Assembly (NCBI GenBank): GCA_001630475.1
Contig: KV419423.1
Span: 1 to 64,000, forward strand
Direction: 5' to 3'
DNA: 64,000 nt
From: Sistotremastrum niveocremeum HHB9708
Lineage: Eukaryota; Basidiomycota; Agaricomycetes; Sistotremastrales; Sistotremastraceae
A model generated the notes under the pieces. That model saw nothing but the letters and a program-made list of their open reading frames with translations, made no database searches and was not told the origin of the DNA. Below, piece after piece: positions 54,904-64,000 of the stretch (positions within the stretch are counted from its first letter, which is position 1; each line of letters starts with the position of its first letter). The position numbers and the translations under genes were made by a program.

Positions 54904-57900
54904 GATGGATGGCCGCACGAGCATATCATCAGAGCAGCGCTCGCAGTCCGGGACCTCGTTGGACCGCACCCAGACGACCTCAACGTCCCCTGGTATCAAG
55001 GATGACGATTCACGAGAATTCGTGCCGTACACGCAGGACATCGTTCGACTGGATACACTTGAGTTGACGAGGAGCTATAGTACGGAGGACATGACAGTGT
55101 TCGACGACCCCAACCTCGTCGACGACACTTTCAGCCTGTGCGTGATATATCGTCCTTATCATCAGTTCAAAAATTCATGAGCGCGGAACCAATACAGCGA
55201 CCTGGAAGACGAGTCCCCGTACCCTGAAGTTCGATCCGCCGTGGCCAACACAGATGACATGGATTTGCCATCTTCAACTTTGCGTGCCTGGGTCATTGGC
55301 CTCTTGCTAGCCATATTTCTCGCAGGCATCAACCAAGTTCTCTTCTTTCGATACCCTTCTCCCTCCCTCGGCAATGTCGTCGCTCAGCTTATCTCATACC
55401 CACTCGGCTGTGGTGCAGCAGTCATCCTCCCTCGGAAGCGGATATTAGGCGTCAGACTCAACCCCGGCCCTTTCTCAATAAAGGTGCGCTTAGTTCACAG
55501 GGCCGCTCTAATTAAATTTCTTACCCCCTCTCGTCGCTGCATTTTCAGGAACATGTCCTCAGTGCGCCATTTTGACACCATAAACCGTTTCCCTGAATTT
55601 ACCCCTGAAATTTAGTTACCGTAATGGCGGGGGTCGGAGCACGCTCGGCTTACGCGGTATGCAATGATCCCTTTTTGATAGCGCAATTTATTGACTTCCC
55701 ACATCATTAGACTAACATTGTTGCTGTGCAAAGATTTATGTACCTTCAGGTAATGCTATTTGTGAATATTTCGTGGTGCATCGGCTAAATACGGCTTTGT
55801 AGAACTGGAGTTTCGCATGTACGCGTTTCGTTCGCAGACACTGCACTCGTTTGCTTAATCCGTCCAGATCAATGGCTCACCGTCACTTCAACACAACTGC
55901 TTGGTTTTTCCATTGGTGGAATCGCAAAGAGATACTTGGTATCACCGCCAAGCATGAGTGAGTCGTCGACCGGATATATTTTTGAAATACATAGACTCAT
56001 ATATTTAATCTCGTTCAGTCTGGCCATCGGTATGTTCATGAACTGAACTGACAATTCTGAGCGTCTTACACTCCGCCTAGAATCTCGTATACTGTACGTA
56101 TTGAGCGCTGATTTGCATGAAATCGCTGAACTTTCCCCAATTAGGTGCTCTCTATAACACACTGCATAGGTGAGTCGCAACCATTATTCAAAACACCACA
56201 CCTCACCGGTCTCACCCATAATCTTTCAGCCAGCAATACCTGGGTGTCGGCAGCCACCGCGGCATTCCCCGTGAACGATTCTTTCTTTATGCGTTTCTTG
56301 CCAGCGCTATTTGGTGTGAGTCCTTCTCCTTAATCAGAAAGTGCTTCTTGGTTGCTCAATTCTTGCTAAAGATATTTTCCCTGGATATTTATTCTCAGCG
56401 CTGTCATATTTCACATGGGTTTGCTGGATTGTCCCCGACAACGTCCCAGTGAATCAGATGTTTGGGTAAATTATGACTCTCTGAAGTTTCTTTACCTTGG
56501 CTCACTCGACTAGGTATTATTCCGGGCTTGGAATGAGTCTCGTGACATTTGACTGGGCCCAAATTGTATTTGGCGTCGGTTCTCCGTATGTCTTACGTTT
56601 TTCGCCGTTAGTATATCGGATAGCTGACTGCTGTATCAGTCTTGCGACCCCTTGGTGTAAGTCCAGCGATGCCCAGTTGTAAGTCATTATAATGGTATTT
56701 TCAGGGGCCCAAGTGAACATCGTCGGCGGCTTCGTAATATTCTATTGTGCGTTCTGTCATGTTCTTTTCAGTTTGGCCCCTTACTGATGCTTTGCTAGGG
56801 TTTTTAACACCTGCAATCTATGTATGATTTTCCCAAGGGTGTCCGGTCAACGCTGACTTAATTCAAGTATTCCAACATTTGGTATTCAAAATACATGCCG
56901 TATGTTTAGAGTCATCCTTTCGCCGGTGCTATCTCAACACAAACTTAGGATTTCGTCACGAGCAAGTTTCGATAACACCGGCAATAAATACAACGTCTCT
57001 CGTATACTCACCGCGGACGCGACTTTTGACACTGAAGCATACAAATCTTATAGTCCCCTCTTCATATCGTAAGCTCCCTCTATCAATTGTCTGCCCTGTG
57101 CCTCACGTTTCCTCAGTGCCACATTTGCCGTCTCCTACGGCCTCTCTTTCGCTTCCATCACCTCACTCATCGTACACACCTTCATCTACTTTCGACGGCA
57201 AATTTGGCTCCAAACTCGACGATCTCTTCGGGAGCAACCAGATATTCACGCGAGATTGATGGCGAAGTATCGTCAAGTTCCCGAATGGTGGTATTTGGCT
57301 ATATTTGGTAACTCGCTTCAGCTTTTCGAGAAGCCGAAATTGACCTGCTATTTAAGCTTCTATGTTCCTGTTTGGCGTCATCAGTATTGAGCGATGGCCC
57401 ACTCAAATGCCTGTCTGGGGCTTGATATTGGCTCTGTTGATTGCAGCAATCTACATTATTCCTGTGCGCAAATTTGGCGCTCTGGCTCTTACACGACTGA
57501 CTGACTTTTCACAGGTGGGAATGGTGCAGGCTATAACCAACCAACAAGTCGGGTTAAAGTGAGTCATCAATACATATTCGGCGTGTGTTGGGGCTTATGT
57601 CATTACAGTGTAATCACTGAACTCATAAGTGGTTACTTATTACCCGGCCGACCTATCGCTGTATGCAGATTCCGATATTCATGAAGTTCATACTGACTCT
57701 GTATAGTTGATGATGTTCAAAACTTGGGGATACATCAGTCTGACGCAAGGGCTGTTGTTTACACAAGACTTCAAGCTGGGACACTACATGAAAATACCAC
57801 CGCGACCAATGTTTTGGGGTTTGTCGATTTCAACTAGAGTCATTTTTTCAGCTCACGATTGTTTTAGGTCAAGTTGTCGCGACTGTGATCGCCGGGACAA

Positions 57901-59044
57901 CCCAACTTGGGGTACAGTCATGGATGTTCGATGTAAGCCTTTGCCGATCGCGGAGATTTGCGATATTAACTCCGCCACTTAGCACATCGAAAAAATATGC
58001 CAACCCGATCAGAGCGACGGGTTCACTTGTGCATCCACCGAGACTTTCGGTGTAGCTTCTGTTATCTGGGTATGATTGCAATTGTTTGTCGTGACCGTCG
58101 AGCTCACTTGCGTCATCGCAACAGGGACTCATTGGACCTGGATTACAATTCTCCGCCGGACATGTGTACTAGTAAGTATCCTCGTTACTCTTTAATTTTC
58201 CGTCCCGCTGACATTTTCGACAGTCGTACGCCTCTCCTGTCACCGTGATCTGACTAGCGCTGGACTCAACTCCATTTGACTTAGCTTTGGTTTATTTCTT
58301 CCTACTCGGAGCTATTGTACCCCTTATCGCATGGGCCATCACCAAGCGGTACCCTGACAGCGCTTTACGTTACCTCAAGTAAGCAACTAGTTTCGTAGCC
58401 TAATGCCCTTTATTGACAGTCTCTTTAGCACGCCTGTTTTCTTCGGTGGTATGCTTCCTCTGTAATGGTTTCGAGAAGTGTTGTTCACGTGTCAAATAGG
58501 AACGGGCATTATCCCTCCCGCCACCGCTGTCAACTTTGTAAGTGGCTTGTAGTGCCTCTGTTCGCGCTGTCTGATCCTTCGTAGGTGCCTTGGGCAATCG
58601 TTGGGTTCATTTTCCAGTACGTTATACGACGGCGACATTTCGGTTGGTGGACAAAATACAATTGTGAGCTTAGATGCTTGTTGTCAAATGCGAGCAAGAG
58701 CTCATAACTTTCAACCAGATGTACTATCCGCGGCGCTAGACGCCGGAGTCGGTGTCAGTACAGTTCTTATCTTCTTCTGTTTACAATATCCCGCGGGCGG
58801 TACAGTGAGTCGCGTATATTGAAAAACGTCGTGGCGAAGTGTATTCACTGGTCTCCTCTTAGATTGGCGCTAATAATATTGCCAAATGGTGGGGAAATAC
58901 AGTAATGTTAAATACCGCGGATGGCCGCGGGTCTCCGCTGATAAGTCTCCCGGCAGGGAGCACTTTTGGGTACGCAAAATTTATGACGCTGCATCGCAAA
59001 GCTGATATGTTTTTACTCACAGTCCTCCTGCTGGAACCTGGTGA
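54904..59044 (+). CDS. Oligopeptide transporter (OPT family)
   Basis: Proton-coupled importer of small peptides. Around thirty short exons; the first ATG in frame is at 54904, but the frame is open to 54755 without an ATG, so an upstream exon is possible. Diagnostic blocks: [148 protein letters not shown] and a C-terminal GPPAGTW. Multiple transmembrane helices are evident. One junction does not reconcile: a strong donor at 58172 (phase 2) meets the only good acceptor at 58284, whose exon needs phase 1. Otherwise intact. Confidence 0.88.
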
Positions 59045-59495
59045 TAATCTGTATTGAATGTATTTTATGTATCTCTTTCTTTGCTTTCTCGCTCTGGGTC
59101 TCGTGTTTATTCTTTGACGATTTACCGCATTGTAGAATCTCTCCACTAACTTGTTCATGTATAACCTTGCTATGTTGTCTAGCTCGTTCTGCTGTTGTAT
59201 TATTGGTACTATCTTTGGCGTCCCATCTAGGTAGCTCTCGCTTTCGTGCAATTTGAGCTGCGTTGGTTGGATCATGGTCATTTATTTACCCCTCTCAAAA
59301 ATATGATTGTCAACAGTCTCATTTGATTGCTGAGTACCTGAAATTTTAAACGAAGTCATGATACTGCAATGCTAATTTCTTCAAATTCGGTAGTGTCGGG
59401 AGTCAGGGACGCGCCATCGGCTAACTCCGCTTTGGTCTTATCCCCGAGCACATTCCGTCACCCTCAGCTCCTTGAGCCATAGAACATTACCGACG
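59045..59495. other. Intergenic
   Basis: 3' flank of the transporter and upstream region of V-ATPase subunit E. No feature seen. Confidence 0.5.
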
Positions 59496-60509
59496 ATGGC
59501 AAGCCGACCTTTGAACGATGATGAAGTAGTTAGCGAGATGAACAAGATGGCATGTTTCTATCTGTTATCAGTGAAGTGGTGACTGATGAGCGCGGTGCGG
59601 TAGGTTGCGTTCATTAAGCAGGAGGCTTTGGAGAAGGCGAGGGAGATTAGAATCAAGGCTGATGAAGAGTTTGCTATTGAGAAGGTATGATTGGAGATCC
59701 TATAGTGAGTTGAAATATGAGTTTGACGGAGTATGTTGTAGGCGAAGCTCGTGAAGCAGGAGTCAACCGCTATTGATGCTCAGTTTGAGAAGAAGAAGAA
59801 AGGGGCCGAGATTGCTCTGAAGATGTACGGGCCGCACCGTTTACGAAGCTGTATCACTGCTAATATGCTGGCTGTTCATCAGAAAGCAGTCTACACAGAC
59901 GAACAAGTCGCGACTGCGCTTACTCCAAGCCCGAGAACAGTACCTCCAAGACCTCTTCTCAACAGCGCGTGACCAGATCTCGGTTCTTTCCAAGGATGAG
60001 GGAAGATATTTGCAGTTACTGGAAGGTGTAATTGTCCAGGTATGTCTGATAGTTGTCTGGAGATTACAGGCGAACTGATCGCTATCGTTGTAGGGCTTGC
60101 TTCAACTCCTCGAACCTTCTGCTACGGTATACTCGCGGCCTAAAGACTTGGAGCTTGCCAAGAAGGCGGCGGCGAATGCTTCGAAGCAGTATAAGGAGAT
60201 CAGCGGCAAGGATGTGGAAGTGAGCGTCGAGGCTACCCTTCAGGATGACAGGTGAGATCGGTTCTCTACCGGACTCTGTATCTACTAACAGAATCGGTAG
60301 TGCGGGTGGCGTCAAGCTGAGGTCGGGCACTGGTCGGATTACTATCGACAATACACTGGATGAGAGATTACGACTTCTTGAAGACAGAGTATGTCATCTG
60401 TATCCAACCTTCCTTATCCTTGGTTGTGCTTAGTCTACTCCTTCAGATGCTTCCTGAGATTCGACACGATATTTTCGGCATCAACGAAAACCGGAAATTC
60501 TACGCATAA
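59496..60509 (+). CDS. VMA4: V-type ATPase subunit E
   Basis: Peripheral-stalk subunit of the vacuolar proton pump. Exons 59496-59549, 59604-59684, 59742-59824, 59883-60039, 60094-60251, 60301-60388, 60447-60509; 227 residues, the family size. Hallmarks: MASRPLNDDEVVSEMNKM then VAFIKQEALEKAREIRIKA, NKSRLRLLQAREQ, DEGRYLQLLEGVIVQGLLQLLEP, GGVKLRSGTGRITIDNTLDERL and MLPEIRHDIFG. The first intron (59550-59603, 54 nt) starts with GC (gcatgt) and ends tag; no GT donor keeps the frame, so this is a second GC-AG intron in the window. Confidence 0.95.
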
Positions 60510-61012
60510 ACTACCGTGTTGGTTCCTGGACAACACCTGCCATGAAAACTGCTGATCGTCTATGAAATGAGTTACAATAATATATAGAAGTGGAATTACG
60601 ACGTTTTGAAGTTCATTACACCACTGTCTGCATCCTAATTTGTAATGTGCTTGACCTGAATTTTCGAATGGAAAGAGAGCGGGCGGCAAAGGTGTTTGAC
60701 CCTGTTGAACTGTTTCCTGTAAGCAACGTCGGGAGGTCGGGGACGCCGCACTCTCCCTCTCTCCAACTCGTCTGCCCATAAACCAAGGCCTGGTCGTAAG
60801 GCAGATCTCGTCTTCGCTTTATCTCTGCAATCGTATTTTCTCCTCGTACGACGATCGACGCGTCTTTTCATCTCACGACGCGTCGCTGAGCTGAGCCCAC
60901 CCACCTGCCTCGTGCCAGTCATCCTATCTTTTCTTCTGTTCGTTCCTGGGTTCAGTCTGCTTTCTAAACCACTCTGCAACGACCCTTTCCCTATCTACGA
61001 CATCTGAAGACC
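60510..61012. promoter_or_regulatory. Intergenic, upstream of Spg1/Tem1
   Basis: 503 bases. The last 150 are pyrimidine-rich (for example accctttccctatctac just before the ATG), as in leaders of fungal housekeeping genes. No TATA box seen. Confidence 0.4.
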
Positions 61013-62042
61013 ATGTCCGTCTCCTCATCATCGTCTTTGCAAAATGGCGCCGGCAGCTCAAGCACTGCCGGTGCGCTGGGTACAACGCCTTCATCCGAGA
61101 ACGTCGAAGAAAAGAACAGGTGAGGTGGCATGACCATTTAATCACTGTTGGTGGCGTTGGACAAGTTTCTGATCATGTTCCGATGTGCAGCGTCGTCCTC
61201 AAAGTTGGCATGTTGGGTGACAGTCAAGTGGGTAAGACATCACTGATGGTCAAATACGTGGAAGGAAGTTGGGATGAAGATTATATTCAGACGCTGGGTA
61301 TGCTCTTCGCTCGCGATTTCGTGTCTCCCAGTCTGATACCATGCCTCGTACATCAGGCGTTAATTTCATGGAGAAGACGATATCGGTCCGGCGGACTACG
61401 ATTACATTCTCTATTTGGGATCTTGGTGGTGAGGCATACATCCAATGTCTGATCACCTGTGATGATGTTCAACCGCCCGTGATCAGGTCAGAGGGAATTT
61501 GTCAACATGCTTCCACTCGTGTGCAACGACGCGGTGGCAATTTTATTCATGTTCGATTTGACACGAAAGTCGACACTCAATTCTGTGAAGGAGTGGTATC
61601 GACAAGCACGAGGGTTCAACAAGGTCTGTCTTCGCCTTTCGTTGACTTGTTGCCGATCCTTATTGTCTCGTGTTGCTAGACTGCCATTCCCTTCCTTGTT
61701 GGCACAAAGTTCGACGCATTTGTGACGTTCCCCAGAGATGAGCAAGAAGAAGTGACAAAACAGGTGTGTGCATGAGCCTTGCCTGCTGCCCTTCTCTCAG
61801 ACTGAGGCTTGTTTAAGGCGAAGCGCTTCGCAAAGGCTATGCATTCTTCGTTGATATTCTGCTCAACAGCAGCGTCCATCAACGTCCAGAAGATCTTCAA
61901 GATCGTCCTCGCCAAAGTAACCCCTTCTACCTCTTTATGCAGCCTGAAGGCTAAATCGTAGTCCTAGGCCTTTGATCTGAAATGCGTGATCCCTGAGATC
62001 GAAGGAGTTGGCGAGCCGGTTTTGATCTATCTGGATGTTTGA
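61013..62042 (+). CDS. SPG1: Septum-promoting Ras-like GTPase (Spg1/Tem1)
   Basis: Small GTPase that triggers the septation initiation / mitotic exit network at the spindle pole. Exons 61013-61119, 61191-61297, 61357-61428, 61487-61623, 61680-61763, 61818-61916, 61968-62042; 226 residues. After a Ser/Gly-rich N-terminus come G1 GDSQVGKTS, the effector region with GVNFMEKTI (the family replaces the usual Thr context), G3 WDLGGQREF, G4 GTKFDAF (Spg1/Tem1 use TKFD, not NKxD) and G5 CSTAASINV. These variants identify the Spg1/Tem1 group over Rab or Ras. There is no C-terminal prenylation Cys, also typical of the group. Confidence 0.94.
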
Positions 62043-62876
62043 GCGGCCTGATCCCGGTCGTGTTTCCCGTTCCCGCACCGCGTTCGTGTGTTCCCCTGCA
62101 CATGTCGCACGTCTCCCGTGGCTCTTGGGTCAGTCAAGAGAAAACGAGGTCAGTCTACTAACTGCCCTACACAAAAAACCCTTACTGAACAAATCCGTTC
62201 AGCCAATGCATTTTGGTTCGTATCGGGTTCATCTCATCGTTTATCACTAGGGTCATATCGTCATCACATCGTCCCTTATATCCCTCCTTCACGTCCATCT
62301 TTTGGTTCTCTCGACCTCTCTCACTCGCATTCTCATAATTGCTCTGCATCTTTCATTACCTTGTTCCCATTCCCATTTCTCGTCGCGTCATATCGATATC
62401 CTCGAACTGAAAATTTCGTGATAATCCGCTCGTTTACCGTAAAGACATCTGCCATCATCTCTCCTAGCACCTCCGCACAAGCAAGCTTACCTATTATGGT
62501 CTCATGGAGACTTTCTGACTACCTGCTTTCTTTCTTCATCTTTCGATTTGTTCGTCCTTTTATAGGTATAAGAGACAGTCGATGGTTTGGATAGAATTGC
62601 GAGTCATTGTACAACCTCTTTTTTATGCATTATTCCAATGTCATTTTTCTCAGCGGATGCATGCACTCCAAGAGCAAACTTTCCTTGTCATGTCGCCTTC
62701 ATCTGTACGACCTCAACATTCGGGCTCGGGACCGCGTCGCGCGTCTTGTCCTGTGCCACCATCTTGGACTGGCGCCGCTGACTCGCAGAACTCATAATAT
62801 GATCATCTTCTCAGCCTGACTATCGTCCGCAACTTGATTCAATTCGTGATTGCAAAGAAGAACACAAGACAAGACA
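62043..62876. other. Intergenic
   Basis: 834 bases, T- and C-rich, between the GTPase and the XPF gene. Open frames here lack family support. Confidence 0.45.
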
Positions 62877-64000
62877 ATGGCAGAAGCCTCGACCTCCAGT
62901 TCTAACGGAAACACCAACGGCAACCCCCAAGCACCCACAAGCCATTCACTGGCAGAAAGCACAATGTCAACGCTCCTCGGATTCCAGAAGAAAATCCTCT
63001 CGGAAATCGTCAATCCAGACTCCTCAGATCTCGTCCTTCTAGCCCGTGGTCTTGGTCTTCGCAAGATCATTTGCAGTCTCATGCAGATATATGATTCTCC
63101 ACATTCGTTGATATTGCTTGTCAATGCGAATGCGGATGAGGAGGGTGGTATTGGAGAGGAATTGGGGATCATGGGTGTTGTGAAGCCGGGCTTGAGGATT
63201 GTTGGGCACGAAATGCCCAAGAAAGATCGGTACGTTTGGTTTACTGTGGGATTGCGAAGGAGACTGATTGAAGGTGCCGTGGCGTCCTACAGACAAGTGC
63301 TCTATAAGAAGGGAGGATTGATTTCGATCACGTCCAGGATTTTGGTCGTGGACATGTTGCAGTCCGATATTCCAACGGATATGATTACAGGCATACTCGT
63401 CTTGCATGCGGAGAAGTACGTCCATCATCTTCAATCGACATTTTCATTGACTAATGCCTCGATAGAGTGACTGCACTCTCCTTGGAGGCGTTCATTGTTC
63501 GGCTGTATCGTGAACGAAACGAGAAAGGATTCCTCAAGGCCTTCTCGGACCAACCTGAGCATATCACTTCTGGACTATCTCCCCTGAAAGCCATCATGAA
63601 GGAGCTACAAGTGAGGAAGGTGCATATATACCCTCGGTACATGTTGAGCCTTTTTCATCAAAGCTTGACGCGAACATTGAATCAGATTTCACCAAGACGT
63701 TCAAGAATCGCTCGAGCGAAGAAAAGCGGATGTCGTTGAATTGCATCAACCAATGTCAGAAGCTATGACAGAAATACATCACTCCATTGTGCAGTGTATG
63801 ACGATGACGCTAGCGGAGTTGAAGCGAAGCCACAAGATGGTACAAAGTGTTCCTCCTCATCGCTGTCAACCGAAGACTCATTTCATACAGTTAGATCTGG
63901 ACGATCTCAGTGTCGAGAACGCATACTTCCGGTCTTTTGACGTGACTGTTCGTAAACAATTGGATCCTGTGTGGCACAAGGTCGCACCGAAGACGAAGCA
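62877..64000 (+). CDS. DNA repair endonuclease XPF/Rad1, 5' part (continues past the window)
   Basis: Catalytic subunit of the structure-specific nuclease of nucleotide excision repair; works with ERCC1/Rad10. Visible exons: 62877-63229, 63293-63431, 63480-63637 (end approximate), 63692-63837 and 63892 onward. The segment shown is the N-terminal helicase-like domain: GLRKIICSLMQIY, GGLISITSRILVVDMLQSD, IPTDMITGILVLHAEKV, ALSLEAFIVRLYRERN, GFLKAFSDQPEHI, ELQVRKVHIYPRF, and DLDDLSVENAYFRSFD near the edge. The 63-nt intron at 63230-63292 is a multiple of three and open, so read-through is possible, but splicing gives the expected RQVLYKKGG. The nuclease and helix-hairpin-helix parts lie outside. 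Confidence 0.92.

Overview
The window is nuclear DNA of a mushroom-forming basidiomycete (Agaricomycetes-like). The evidence is dense small genes with many GT-AG introns of about 50-60 nt, 5'-UTR introns, TATA-driven small secreted proteins, fungal NLR-like STAND proteins, expanded MYND-finger proteins, and conserved housekeeping genes. Gene models were built by hand: I matched splice donors and acceptors, kept the frame across junctions, and compared remembered family motifs. No search was run.

Layout. At 1-1146 lies a DNA element with long terminal inverted repeats, followed by a small hypothetical gene (1845-2292) and prefoldin subunit 5 (2625-3264, minus). Then come an M18 aspartyl aminopeptidase paralogue (4430-6216) and a large palindrome (about 6350-8177) carrying two divergent copies of a candidate gene. 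A secreted small protein (8812-9377, minus) and a tandem pair of MYND proteins (10623-14652) follow. A housekeeping block spans 15-27 kb: ribosomal protein uL14/RPL23, a Gfo/Idh/MocA oxidoreductase, catalase, an unknown conserved protein and malic enzyme.

From 27 to 46 kb the window is a nest of duplicated families. It holds SDR-like copy 1, NLR-like copy 1 (minus), MYND copy 3 (minus), NLR-like copy 2, a three-member cluster of small Ser/Pro-rich proteins with one broken copy, SDR-like copy 2, an RBM18-type RNA-binding protein, and the second, more canonical aspartyl aminopeptidase. Next is a structured tandem repeat (46.6-47.4 kb), a small membrane protein, an AKR7-type aldo-keto reductase and a cupredoxin-like membrane protein. 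A gene-poor stretch (51.4-54.9 kb) leads to an OPT oligopeptide transporter, V-ATPase subunit E, the Spg1/Tem1 GTPase, and the 5' part of XPF/Rad1, which runs off the right edge.

Most interesting signals: (1) the 46.6-47.4 kb array, whose repeated hairpins change by compensatory base pairs; (2) a sharp CpG desert inside the intact NLR-like gene at 28.4-31.4 kb, with about 910 bases lacking any CpG; (3) the long palindrome with two divergent promoters and one intron that differs between otherwise near-identical arms; (4) nested ectopic duplications of five gene families in 40 kb; (5) an over-represented 10-base palindrome, TTACATGTAA.
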